Shown: piece after piece, positions 24,245-32,653 of the stretch | Position numbering within the stretch: position 1 is the first letter of the stretch | Layout of the letters: the number at the start of each line of letters is the position of its first letter | From: Streptomyces sp. NBC_01431 | GTDB taxonomy: Bacteria; Actinomycetota; Actinomycetes; Streptomycetales; Streptomycetaceae | DNA: 64,000 bases | NCBI RefSeq assembly: GCF_036231355.1 | Contig: NZ_CP109496.1 | Span: 3,720,001-3,784,000 of the forward strand | Reading direction: 5' to 3' | Program-made: the position numbers and the translations under genes | Notes under the pieces: model-generated | Databases searched by the model: none | Told to the model about the DNA's origin: nothing | Seen by the model: only the letters and a program-made list of their open reading frames with translations

Positions 24245-25264
24245 GTGAGACACGTCATCGCCCTGGATGTGGGCGGCACCGGGATGAAGGCCGCCCTGGT
24301 CGGGGTGGAAGGCACGCTCCTCCACGAGGCGCGCAGGCCCACCGGCAGGGAGCGCGGGCCCGACGCCGTCGTCGAGTCGATCCTCGCGTTCGCCGCCGAG
24401 CTGCGGGCGTACGGCGAGGAGCACCTCGGCGAAAGCGCCGTCGCGGCCGGGGTCGCCGTGCCCGGCATCGTCGACGCCGAGAACGGCGTCGCCGCGTACG
24501 CCGCCAACCTGGGCTGGCGCGACGTGCCCATGCGCAAGCTGCTCAGTGAGCGGCTGCGGGGCGTGCCGGTGGCGCTCGGCCACGACGTGCGCACCGGCGG
24601 TCTCGCCGAGGGCCGCATCGGTGCGGGCAAGGGCGCCGACCGCTTCCTGTTCGTGCCGCTGGGCACCGGCATCGCGGGCGCCATCGGCATCGACGGCCGG
24701 GTCGAGCCGGGCGCGCACGGCTTCGCCGGGGAGATCGGCCACATCGTCGTACGCCCGGGGGGCATCGCCTGCCCCTGCGGTCAGCGGGGCTGCCTGGAGC
24801 GCCTCGCGTCCGCCTCCGCCGTGACGCTGGCCTGGGCCGAGGCGAGCGGTGATCCGGACGCGGACGCCGCCGACTGCGCCAAGTCCGTCGAGTCCGGCGA
24901 CCGGCGCGCGATCGCGGTGTGGCAAAACGCGGTCGACGCGCTCGCCGACGGCCTGGTCACCGCGCTCACCCTGCTCGACCCCCGCGTGCTGATCATCGGT
25001 GGCGGACTCGCCGAAGCCGGGGAAACGTTGTTCGCACCGCTCCGGGCCGCCGTCGAGGAGCGCGTGACGTTCCAGAAGCTACCCGAGATCGTGCCGGCTG
25101 CCCTCGGGGACACCGCCGGGTGCCTGGGCGCGGGCCTGCTCGCCTGGGACCTCGTCGCCACGACCACCGACTCGGGCTCCGGTCCCGACTCCGCCCCCGC
25201 CCCGGCCTCCGGCTCTGGCGCCGACTCCGACTCCGACTCCGACTCCAGTGAGGTAACCGCCTGA
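24245..25264 (+). CDS. nagK: N-acetylglucosamine kinase (ROK family)
   Basis: 339 residues. The ROK fold shows the ATP-binding LDVGGTGMK at the N-terminus, the zinc-binding set His166 (EIGHIVV) plus Cys176-Pro-Cys178-Gly...Gly-Cys183-x-Glu, and GTGIAGAI. The product would phosphorylate GlcNAc to GlcNAc-6-P, the substrate of NagA encoded next (1-bp overlap, TGATG). The C-terminus carries an unusual Ser/Asp/Ala/Pro tail of about 30 residues encoded by short repeats. GTG 24245 is chosen; a GTG at 24218 would add nine residues. Glucokinase activity is the alternative, but context favours NagK. Confidence 0.88.
   Translation: MRHVIALDVGGTGMKAALVGVEGTLLHEARRPTGRERGPDAVVESILAFAAELRAYGEEHLGESAVAAGVAVPGIVDAENGVAAYAANLGWRDVPMRKLLSERLRGVPVALGHDVRTGGLAEGRIGAGKGADRFLFVPLGTGIAGAIGIDGRVEPGAHGFAGEIGHIVVRPGGIACPCGQRGCLERLASASAVTLAWAEASGDPDADAADCAKSVESGDRRAIAVWQNAVDALADGLVTALTLLDPRVLIIGGGLAEAGETLFAPLRAAVEERVTFQKLPEIVPAALGDTAGCLGAGLLAWDLVATTTDSGSGPDSAPAPASGSGADSDSDSDSSEVTA
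25163..25257 (+). repeat. Simple-sequence tail in nagK
   Basis: Short repeats of TCCGGCTC and GACTCC types, ending in four consecutive GACTCC units, encode the Ser/Asp-rich C-terminal tail. Six-base units keep frame. Confidence 0.8.
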
Positions 25265-26409
25265 TGGCCGCATCGCTTGTTCTCTCCGGCGCCCGCGTCG
25301 TCCTCCCGACCGGGGTCGTCGAGAACGGACGCGTGATCGTCGACGGCACGGTCATCGCCGGAGCGGCTGCCGCGGACGCGCCCTCGCTCGACCTGTCGGG
25401 CCACTGGATCGTGCCGGGCTTCGTGGACATGCACAACCACGGCGGGGGCGGCGCCTCGTTCACCAACGGCACGGTCGAGGACGTCCTCAAGGGCGTCCAC
25501 ACCCACCGCCTGCACGGCTCGACCACCGTGGTCGCCTCCACGGTCACCGGCGAGATGGACGTGCTCGCCCAGCGCGCCGGGCTGCTGTCCGAGCTGGTCG
25601 AGCAGGGCGACCTGGCCGGCATCCACTTCGAGGGCCCGTTCATCTCGCCGTGCCGCAAGGGCGCGCACAGCGAGGACCTGCTGCGCCACCCGGACCCGGC
25701 CGAAGTCCGCAAGCTGATGGACGCCGCGCGCGGCACCGCGAAGATGTTCACGCTCGCCACCGAACTGCCCGGCGGCCTCGACTCCGTACGCCTGCTCGCC
25801 GAGCACGGCGTCATCGCGGCGATCGGCCACACCGACGCCTCGTACGAGCAGACGGTCGAGGCGATCGACGCGGGCGCCACCGTCGCCACCCACCTGTTCA
25901 ACGCGATGCCCCCGCTCGGCCATCGCGAGCCCGGCCCGATCGCGGCCCTCCTGGAGGACGAGCGGATCACCGTCGAGCTCATCAACGACGGTACGCACCT
26001 GCACCCCGCGGCCCTCGAACTCGCCTTCCGCCACAAGGGCGCGAGCCGGGTCGCGTTCATCACGGACGCCATGGACGCGGCCGGGTTCGGCGACGGGCTC
26101 TACCACCTGGGCCCGCTGGAGGTCGAGGTCAAGCAGGGGGTGGCACGCCTGGTCGAGGGCGGTTCGATCGCGGGCTCCACGCTCACCCTGGACCGGGCGT
26201 TCCAGCGCGCGGTGACGATCGACGGCATCGCGGTGGAGGACGCCGTACGGGCACTTTCGGCCAACCCCGCGCGGCTGCTCGGCGTGGACGACAAGGTGGG
26301 CTCCCTCGAACCCGGCAAGGACGCCGACCTGGTGGTCCTGGACGCCGACTTCGCCGTGCGGGGCGTGCTGCGCAAGGGCGCGTGGGTTCTTGAGCCCCAA
26401 CTCGGCTGA
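25264..26409 (+). CDS. nagA: N-acetylglucosamine-6-phosphate deacetylase
   Basis: 381 residues, amidohydrolase superfamily. It removes acetate from GlcNAc-6-P to give glucosamine-6-P. The metal ligands are visible: DMHNHGGGG near residue 56, the Glu of HFEGPFISPCRKGAH, IGHTDASY and THLFNAM, and the catalytic Asp of FITDAMDAAGFG. Its ATG overlaps the nagK stop by one base, so the two are translationally coupled and should share the DasR-controlled promoter. It also connects to murQ, which makes the same substrate. Confidence 0.95.
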   Translation: MAASLVLSGARVVLPTGVVENGRVIVDGTVIAGAAAADAPSLDLSGHWIVPGFVDMHNHGGGGASFTNGTVEDVLKGVHTHRLHGSTTVVASTVTGEMDVLAQRAGLLSELVEQGDLAGIHFEGPFISPCRKGAHSEDLLRHPDPAEVRKLMDAARGTAKMFTLATELPGGLDSVRLLAEHGVIAAIGHTDASYEQTVEAIDAGATVATHLFNAMPPLGHREPGPIAALLEDERITVELINDGTHLHPAALELAFRHKGASRVAFITDAMDAAGFGDGLYHLGPLEVEVKQGVARLVEGGSIAGSTLTLDRAFQRAVTIDGIAVEDAVRALSANPARLLGVDDKVGSLEPGKDADLVVLDADFAVRGVLRKGAWVLEPQLG

Positions 26410-26481
26410 TTACCCCCTGCCGCGGCGGCGCGGTCGGCCCGAGGTCTGGGCCTGCCGCCGTCCGTTTGACATGATCACCCC

Positions 26482-27402
26482 GTGATTCTGACCGTCACGC
26501 TGAACACCGCGCTCGACATCACCTACCGCGTCCCCGCCCTCGTACCGCACGCGAGCCATCGCGTCGAAGAGGTCACCGAACGCCCCGGCGGCAAGGGCCT
26601 CAACGTCGCCCGGGTGCTCGCCGCGCTCGGTCACGACACCGTCGTGACGGGGTTCGTGGGCGGGCCGAGCGGTGAGGTGCTGCGCGCGCTGCTCGCCGAC
26701 TTCGCGCCCGTTGACGAACTCGTCCCCATCGCGGGCGCCACCCGCCGCACGCTGGCCGTGGTGGACGCGACAAGCGGCGACACCACCCAGCTCAACGAGC
26801 CGGGCCCGCTGGTCTCGCCCGCCGAGTGGGAGGCGTTCCTCGCGGCGTACGAGCGGCTGCTCGCCGACGCCGACGCGGTGGCGCTGTGCGGCAGTCTGCC
26901 GCCGGGGTTGCCGGTCGGCGCGTACGCCCAACTGGTGCGCCGGGCCCGCACGGCGAAGGTGCCGGTGCTCCTGGACACCAGCGGCGAGCCGCTGCGGCGC
27001 GGGATCGCGGCCCGGCCCGATCTGGTCAAACCCAACGCGGACGAACTGGCCCGGCTGACCGGTTCGCGCGAGCCGCTGCGCGCGGCCAGGGACGCCCGTC
27101 GGCGCGGGGCCCACACGGTGGTCGCCTCACTCGGCCCCGAAGGGCTCCTCGCGGCCGCCCCCGAAGGCCTGTGGCAGGCGGCCCCGCCGACCGCCGTCCA
27201 GGGCAACCCGACGGGCGCGGGCGACTCGGCGGTGGCCGGCCTGCTGTCCGCTCTGGTCGAGGGCCTGGACCTGCCGGGCTGTCTGACCCGCGCGGTGGCC
27301 CTGTCCGCGGCGACCGTACTGGCACCCGCGGCGGGCGAGTTCGACGCGAAGGCGTACGAGGAACTGCTCGGTACAGTGCGCGTGTCGCGGCCCGCGCACT
27401 GA
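26482..27402 (+). CDS. PfkB-family sugar kinase (1-phosphofructokinase-like)
   Basis: 306 residues. The ribokinase/PfkB fold has the N-terminal VTLNTALDITY and GGKGLNVARVLAALG, and the C-terminal NPTGAGDS with catalytic Asp248. The N-terminal motif is that of FruK/LacC kinases, which act on fructose-1-phosphate or tagatose-6-phosphate. It lies 72 bp after nagA and may be cotranscribed, which would fit tagatose-6-P or a related amino-sugar branch. Substrate is unresolved. Confidence 0.88.
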   Translation: MILTVTLNTALDITYRVPALVPHASHRVEEVTERPGGKGLNVARVLAALGHDTVVTGFVGGPSGEVLRALLADFAPVDELVPIAGATRRTLAVVDATSGDTTQLNEPGPLVSPAEWEAFLAAYERLLADADAVALCGSLPPGLPVGAYAQLVRRARTAKVPVLLDTSGEPLRRGIAARPDLVKPNADELARLTGSREPLRAARDARRRGAHTVVASLGPEGLLAAAPEGLWQAAPPTAVQGNPTGAGDSAVAGLLSALVEGLDLPGCLTRAVALSAATVLAPAAGEFDAKAYEELLGTVRVSRPAH

Positions 27403-27414
27403 ATCCGGGGCGCT

Positions 27415-28380
27415 TCAGGAGGCCGGGGTCAGCCAGATCTGATCGAGGTTGACGTTGCACTGGTTGCCCTGCTCACAGGACAGCTTGATCTCGTTGGCGC
27501 CCTTGTCGAGCTGCACTATGGCGTACGTGCTCTGCCAGCCCTTGGACCAGTCGCCAGCCGGGGAGCCCGCGAAGTTCTTCATGTTCATCGGGCGGCTCTG
27601 CGCCTTGCCGTTGAGCGTTATCGTCGCGTTCGCGTCGGCGCCCGGTACGCCGTAGCGCAGGTTCAGCTTGTACGAGCCGGCCTTCGGGACATCGGGCTTC
27701 CAAGTGACCGAGGCGCCCACGTTGTTGAAGTCGCCGACGAACGCGCCGCCCGTGGCCTGCGCGCCGGGCACGTTGGTGCCGACCTGCGCGGAGCCGCCGA
27801 GGGTCAACGTCGCCGCGTCGTCCTTGGGCAGGTCCGCCGGGGCCGACGCCGAGGACGACGGGTCGGTGCTCGGCTGTTGCGAAGGTTGGCTGGAAGAAGA
27901 CTTGCCAGGGTTGGCGGTGTCGTCCTTCTTGTCCTTGCCGTCGTTGTTGCTGGCCAGCGCCACGGCGATGCCTATGACGACGGCCGCGACCACCGCGACC
28001 GCGCCGATCAGCAGCCCCTTGGTGTTGGGGCCGCGCCCCTGAGGCGGCGCCGGGGGCGGGGTCTGCCGGGGCGGGGCGCCGCCGGGGTAGGTCTCCGGCG
28101 CCGCGTACTGGGCGGTCGGCTGCCCGTACTGCTGCTGCGGAGGCCCCTGGTACTGCTGCTGCGGGATCTGTCCGTACTGGCGCTCACCGACCGTGCGCAC
28201 CTGGTTGTACGACGTCCTGGGGACTCCGGGCTGCTGCTGCCCCACCGTCGGACCGGGGTAGCCGTAGCCGCCACCGGTGCGGGGCGGGTTGGCGCCCGAT
28301 GCCTGCCCGTCCTCATACAGGTAGCCGAACGGATCGTCGTCCTCGGGGGTGCTCGCGCCGTTGTTGCCGGGCGTCGTCAT
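27415..28380 (-). CDS. Membrane-anchored CBM35-like protein
   Basis: 321 residues. The N-terminal 115 residues are Gln/Pro/Gly/Tyr-rich and presumably cytosolic. One membrane helix follows (GLLIGAVAVVAAVVIGIAVAL), then a Ser/Lys linker, and a C-terminal domain of about 125 residues resembling carbohydrate-binding family 35/6 (GSYKLNLRYGV, STYAIVQLDKG, IWLTPAS). The extracellular domain probably binds a glycan. There is no catalytic domain. It converges on the PfkB gene with 12 bp between stops. Confidence 0.82.
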   Translation of the reverse strand: MTTPGNNGASTPEDDDPFGYLYEDGQASGANPPRTGGGYGYPGPTVGQQQPGVPRTSYNQVRTVGERQYGQIPQQQYQGPPQQQYGQPTAQYAAPETYPGGAPPRQTPPPAPPQGRGPNTKGLLIGAVAVVAAVVIGIAVALASNNDGKDKKDDTANPGKSSSSQPSQQPSTDPSSSASAPADLPKDDAATLTLGGSAQVGTNVPGAQATGGAFVGDFNNVGASVTWKPDVPKAGSYKLNLRYGVPGADANATITLNGKAQSRPMNMKNFAGSPAGDWSKGWQSTYAIVQLDKGANEIKLSCEQGNQCNVNLDQIWLTPAS

Positions 28381-28487
28381 CCGGGGTCACTCCTCACTGT
28401 CCGCCAGCCGTCGCCGACCGGCCGAGCCTACCCCGAACGGACCACTGCCCCGTCTGGGCTTGACCACACCCGGCGGGGCCGACGTGA

Positions 28488-30161
28488 TCAGCCGGCCCGG
28501 CGGTGGACCTTGGCGCGCGACCGCTTCTCGATGTACATGCGCTGGTCGGCCGAGCGCAGGACCTCTTCCACGGACATCCCGCAGCTGGCCCAGCCGATGC
28601 CGAAACTGGCCCCGACCCGGACCGCCCTGCCGTCCACCCGGATCGGCGGGATGATCGCGTTGCGCAGCCGAACCGCCAGGTCGGCGGCGTCCGCCGCGCC
28701 GAGCCCGTCCGCGAGGACGACGAATTCGTCGCCTCCGAGCCGGGCCACCGTGTCGCCGTCGCGCACCCCGGTGGTGAGCCGGCGCGCGACCTCGATGAGA
28801 ACCGCGTCACCGGTGTGGTGACCGAATCGGTCGTTGATCGATTTGAAGCCGTCGAGGTCGCAGAAGAGGACCGCGAGCCCCTTCGTACCGTCGTCGATCT
28901 CACTGTCGGGGGCCACGGTGTGGACGTGGTGGTCGTACGGTCCGCCGCCGGGCACCGCGTCGAAGTCGAAGCCGTCGGCCCGGAACGCGTGCCCGTGCCC
29001 CTCGCTCTCGGCGGCGGCGGGCAGCCGGTCGTACGCCGCGTCCAGAGCGTCGGCCGTGGCCGCCGGTCCGGCCGAGTGCGGCCGGGGACAGAGCCGGGCC
29101 GACAGCCTCGCGCGCAGCTCGGCACTGTTGGGCAGGCCGGTCAGGGCGTCGTGCGAGGCGCGGTGGGCGAGCTGGAGCTCATGCCGCTTGCGGTCCTCGA
29201 TGTCCTCGACGTGGGTGAGCAGGAAACGCGGCCCGTCGGCGGTGTCGGCGACCACCGAGTTGCGCAGCGACACCCACACATAGGTGCCGTCGCGCCGCCC
29301 GAGCCGCAGCTCGGCCCGGCCGCCCTCGGCGGAGGTGCGAAGCAGTGTCCCTATGTCCTCGGGGTGCACGAGGTCGGCGAAGGAGTAGCGCCGCATCACC
29401 GAGGCGGGCCGCCCGAGCAGTCGGCACAGGGCGTCGTTGGTGCGCAGCAGGCGGCCGTGCTGGTCGCCGCCCATCTCGGCGATGGCCATGCCGGAGGGCG
29501 CGTACTCGAAGGCCTGCCGAAAGCTCTCCTCGCTGGCCCGCAGCGCCTGCTGCTCGCGCTCCAGGCGGACCAGGGCGCGCTGCATGTTTGCGCGGAGCCG
29601 GGCGTTGCTGATCGCAATCGCCGACTGCGACGCGTACATCTGGAGCGCTTCCCGGCCCCAGGCGCCGGGCTTGCGGCCGTTGCGGGGTTTGTCGACGGAA
29701 ATGACGCCGAGGAGCTCCTGGGCACCGCCCGCGGAGTACATCGGGGCGTAGAGGCGGTCCTGCGGATGCCACTCGTCCTCGAAGCGCGGATCGGGGCCCT
29801 CGGTGTACCACTGCGGTACGTCGTCCTCCAGGAGCACCCAGCCCTCGGTGTGCGGGATGAAGCGGAGGCCGTCCCAGTCCTCGCCCATCGACAGGCGCCG
29901 GTCCCAGGAGGCGCGCGAGCCGACCCGGCCGGTGATCAGGGCTTCGGCGGCGGCGTTGCCCGCGAAGGCGGCGACGACCAGGTCACCATCGGGTCGTACG
30001 AGGTTGACGCAGGCCAGCTCGTAGCCGAGTCCGGCGATGATGCCGTCCGCAACGGTCTGCAGCGTGTCCGCCAGGCTGCGGGCGGTGTTCAGCTCCGCAA
30101 CCACCTGATGCAGCTGCCGCAAGGTCGCAAGACGGACGTACGGCTCCGACTCGGTCTCCAT
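28488..30161 (-). CDS. cdgB: Diguanylate cyclase CdgB (GAF-PAS-GGDEF)
   Basis: 557 residues. The order is a GAF domain (about 10-175), a PAS domain (about 190-315, FRQAFEYAPSGMAIAEMGGD) and a GGDEF domain (about 325-557) with intact LGGDEFVV. It should make c-di-GMP, which in Streptomyces controls BldD and thus the timing of sporulation. The GGDEF domain has an insertion of about 70 residues between LTGLPN and FCDLDGFK. ATG at 30161 follows GGGGAGAG. Gene type and location agree with CdgB of S. coelicolor, as recalled. A perfect CRP box lies about 130 bp upstream. Confidence 0.9.
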   Translation of the reverse strand: METESEPYVRLATLRQLHQVVAELNTARSLADTLQTVADGIIAGLGYELACVNLVRPDGDLVVAAFAGNAAAEALITGRVGSRASWDRRLSMGEDWDGLRFIPHTEGWVLLEDDVPQWYTEGPDPRFEDEWHPQDRLYAPMYSAGGAQELLGVISVDKPRNGRKPGAWGREALQMYASQSAIAISNARLRANMQRALVRLEREQQALRASEESFRQAFEYAPSGMAIAEMGGDQHGRLLRTNDALCRLLGRPASVMRRYSFADLVHPEDIGTLLRTSAEGGRAELRLGRRDGTYVWVSLRNSVVADTADGPRFLLTHVEDIEDRKRHELQLAHRASHDALTGLPNSAELRARLSARLCPRPHSAGPAATADALDAAYDRLPAAAESEGHGHAFRADGFDFDAVPGGGPYDHHVHTVAPDSEIDDGTKGLAVLFCDLDGFKSINDRFGHHTGDAVLIEVARRLTTGVRDGDTVARLGGDEFVVLADGLGAADAADLAVRLRNAIIPPIRVDGRAVRVGASFGIGWASCGMSVEEVLRSADQRMYIEKRSRAKVHRRAG

Positions 30162-30287
30162 TGCTCGCTCTCCCCGAGACCTCGACAGCAACTCCTGGCT
30201 TCAGATCGGCGTTCCTTTTCCACTGTCCCCGCCACTGAATCACAGCGAGCTGCGTAGCCGGTACACAGGGTCAACAAATAGTGCTCT

Positions 30288-30305
30288 CTGTGACTCAAGT
30301 CACAG
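30288..30305. promoter_or_regulatory. Perfect CRP-type box
   Basis: CTGTGACTCAAGTCACAG contains TGTGA-N6-TCACA exactly and fits the Streptomyces Crp pattern GTG-N6-GNCAC. It lies between the divergent cdgB (127 bp away) and flavin reductase (175 bp away) genes. Confidence 0.75.
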
Positions 30306-30479
30306 CAGATGAGGAAGAGTTGGACGGTCTTTCCGTCTTTGCCCCCTACCTTTTCTGAACGCAAACACTCGTTGAGTGCGGGCGTCGAGAGCGGGCAGGG
30401 ACCGGGCCGCAAGACCTAGGTCCGGGCTGGGTCCAGGGTCCGATGCGGCCGACGGTGCGAGGAGACTAGCGTTCCGGTT

Positions 30480-31055
30480 GTGTTGCAGACACCCCTTACC
30501 GGCACCCTTTCCGCACTTCCCGCACTTCCCGCAGGAACCCCTCATCCTGATGGGGTGAGCAATGACGAGTTCCGCGCGGCGATGTCCCGACTGGCCGCGG
30601 GCGTGGTCCTGGTGACCGCGCACGACAGCGACGACGGGCCCCGCGGCGAGGACGTCGGCATGACCGCGACCGCCTTCATGTCGGTCTCCCTCGACCCGCC
30701 CCTGGTCCTCGTCTCGCTGCGCAACGGCTCCCGGATGGACGACCTCTTGGCGGAGCAGCCGCTGTGGGCGGTGTCCCTGCTGTCCGAGAGCCAGCGCCAC
30801 ATCGCCGGCCGGTTCGCGATGAAGGGCCGCATCAGCGACCGTCTGCTCTTCGAGGACATCCCGTACCGCACCGGCGAGGTGAGCGGCGCCCCGCTGGTCG
30901 GCGGCGCGCTGGCGACCCTGGAGTGCCGCACCGAGCAGCACGTCGTGGCGGGCGACCACACGCTGGTCGTGGGCCGGGTCCTGACGGTGGGCCTACCGAG
31001 CGCGGAGGGCGGCCCGTTGACGTACTTCCGGGGAAAGTACCGGCAGTTGGGGTGA
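30480..31055 (+). CDS. Flavin reductase-like FMN-binding protein
   Basis: 191 residues. The flavin-reductase-like domain (split-barrel) covers residues about 28-190: MSRLAAGVVLVTAHD, GMTATAFMSVSLDPPLVLVSL, and a late YFRGKYRQLG. Proteins of this type supply reduced FMN to monooxygenases or act on their own. The first 25 residues are Pro/Leu-rich and may not be translated; a GTG at 30558 (VSNDEF) is an alternative start. A TAGCGT just upstream of the GTG at 30480 suggests a leaderless transcript. Confidence 0.85.
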   Translation: MLQTPLTGTLSALPALPAGTPHPDGVSNDEFRAAMSRLAAGVVLVTAHDSDDGPRGEDVGMTATAFMSVSLDPPLVLVSLRNGSRMDDLLAEQPLWAVSLLSESQRHIAGRFAMKGRISDRLLFEDIPYRTGEVSGAPLVGGALATLECRTEQHVVAGDHTLVVGRVLTVGLPSAEGGPLTYFRGKYRQLG

Positions 31056-31224
31056 GCGGGGCCCCGGGGGGGGGCGAGCGGGGCAGCACCGCCGGTGTGA
31101 GGGCCAGCACCGCCGGTGTGCGGCAGAGCCGCAGCGGCCGCGAGGGAGTCACGAGTTGCGCGGCCGATACGCATTCACGAGCCGCGGCCGAGACGGGCTC
31201 ACCAGGTCCGCGGTCGGTACGGGT
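31056..31224. repeat. Short degenerate tandem repeats between flavin reductase and arfB
   Basis: Two copies of CAGCACCGCCGGTGTG (near 31085 and 31108) are followed by about three degenerate 27-bp units ending in TTCACnAGnCGCGGCC (31165-31240), which run into the last codons of arfB. No gene is seen. Confidence 0.6.
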
Positions 31225-31659
31225 TCACCAGTCGCGGCCGGTGCGGCCCTTCTTGGTCTGGGCGCGCTGCTTCTTCTCGCGCAGGCGGCGCTCGTTGATG
31301 CCGCGCGGGATCTTCGTGGCGCGGCGCGGCTTCGGCGGCGGGGCGGTCGCCTCGGCGAGCAGCGAGGCAAGCCGGACGGCCGCCGTCTCGCGGTTGCGCC
31401 ACTGCGAGCGGTGCTCGGAGGCGCGGACCGAGACGACGCCGCCCACCAGCCGGTTCGCGAGCCGTTCCAGCGCGCGGGCCTTCCAGACCTCCGGCAGCGC
31501 CTCGGTCTTCGCGAGGTCGAAGCGGAGCTCCACCTGGGAGTCGCTGGTGTTGACGTGCTGGCCGCCGGGCCCGGACGACCGGGAGAAACGCCAGATGAGC
31601 TCGGCCTCCGGGAGGGAGACGGAGCCGCGGATGAGATAGGGCCCGGACATGACATCCAT
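31225..31659 (-). CDS. arfB: Peptidyl-tRNA hydrolase ArfB (ribosome rescue)
   Basis: 144 residues. The class I release-factor-like domain carries SGPGGQHVNTS with the catalytic GGQ, followed by a basic tail (KKQRAQTKKGR) that enters the empty mRNA channel, as in YaeJ/ArfB. It frees peptides from stalled ribosomes. ATG 31659 and ATG 31650 are both possible; neither has a good Shine-Dalgarno. Confidence 0.9.
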   Translation of the reverse strand: MDVMSGPYLIRGSVSLPEAELIWRFSRSSGPGGQHVNTSDSQVELRFDLAKTEALPEVWKARALERLANRLVGGVVSVRASEHRSQWRNRETAAVRLASLLAEATAPPPKPRRATKIPRGINERRLREKKQRAQTKKGRTGRDW

Positions 31660-31845
31660 GGTGACGGGTGCGCGGCACCCCGTCACCCGCTTTTCAGCGG
31701 ACCGCGGCCGCCGGTCCCCCCTGACGACCCCTTGGCAAAGAAAGCAAAGGGGATTGGAACCTCACGGTCCCCTGCCGACGTTATGGGGGATGACGGTAAC
31801 TTCGGGACGGCCGAAGCCCGCACATCACGACGAAGGGGACATCCC

Positions 31846-32421
31846 ATGGCTGTAAGCCTGTCCAAGGGCGGCAACATCTCGCTCACCAAGGAGGCCCCGG
31901 GCCTGACCGCCGTCACGGTCGGCCTCGGCTGGGACGTCCGCACCACCACCGGCACCGACTTCGACCTGGACGCCTCGGCCATCGCGGTGAACGCGACGGG
32001 CAAGGTCTACTCCGACGGCCACTTCGTCTTCTTCAACAACAAGTCGACGCCGGACCAGACCATCGTCCACACCGGTGACAACACCACCGGTCAGGGCGAG
32101 GGCGACGACGAGTCGATCAAGGTCAACCTGGCCGGCCTGCCCGCCGATGTCGACAAGATCGTCTTCCCGGTCTCCATCTACGACGCCGAGAACCGCTCGC
32201 AGAACTTCGGCCAGGTGCGCAACGCCTACATCCGCATCGTCAACCAGGCCGGCGGCGCCGAGGTCGCCCGCTACGACCTGAGCGAGGACGCCGCGACCGA
32301 GACCGCGATGGTCTTCGGCGAGCTGTACCGCAACGGTGCGGAGTGGAAGTTCCGCGCGGTGGGCCAGGGGTACGCCTCGGGCCTGGTCGGCATCGCGCAG
32401 GACTTCGGCGTCAACGTCTGA
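31846..32421 (+). CDS. terD: TerD-family stress protein
   Basis: 191 residues, the usual length. The TerD domain begins MAVSLSKGGNISL and has the acidic calcium-binding loops (DFDLDASAI, DNTTGQGEGDDESI). TerD proteins belong to the tellurite-resistance or general stress complex. It is a single gene here; no terB/terC or membrane partner is adjacent. GAAGGGG lies eight bases before the ATG. A larger protein with a TerD-like C-terminus is encoded at 42544-44679. Confidence 0.94.
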   Translation: MAVSLSKGGNISLTKEAPGLTAVTVGLGWDVRTTTGTDFDLDASAIAVNATGKVYSDGHFVFFNNKSTPDQTIVHTGDNTTGQGEGDDESIKVNLAGLPADVDKIVFPVSIYDAENRSQNFGQVRNAYIRIVNQAGGAEVARYDLSEDAATETAMVFGELYRNGAEWKFRAVGQGYASGLVGIAQDFGVNV

Positions 32422-32462
32422 CGCAACTGGGCGGACCCGACGCCCTGACGTCTTCGCGGTGA

Positions 32463-32494
32463 GATGCCCCCGGCGATTTTTCGCCGGGGGCATC
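32463..32494 (+). terminator. Terminator of terD
   Basis: A perfect 14-bp stem (GATGCCCCCGGCGA with its complement) with a TTTT loop lies 41 bp after the terD stop. Confidence 0.9.
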
Positions 32495-32653
32495 AACTTG
32501 CCTACGCGTGGCCTGAATTCACCGTTCACCGGACAGTAGCGACCTCCTTCCGGACACGAAAAGGTCAAATACTTGTCGGGTCGCTGTCAAGATGTGGTCA
32601 TCTCCTGGCAGTCTCCAACTCGCCCCCACAGAACGAGTGAAGGAGACCACCGA

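Noticed and set aside
30288..30305. BldD box upstream of cdgB
   Set aside because: cdgB is a BldD target in S. coelicolor, but this dyad has TGACT/AGTCA arms and fits the CRP consensus; I did not find a convincing AGTGA/TCACT pair here.
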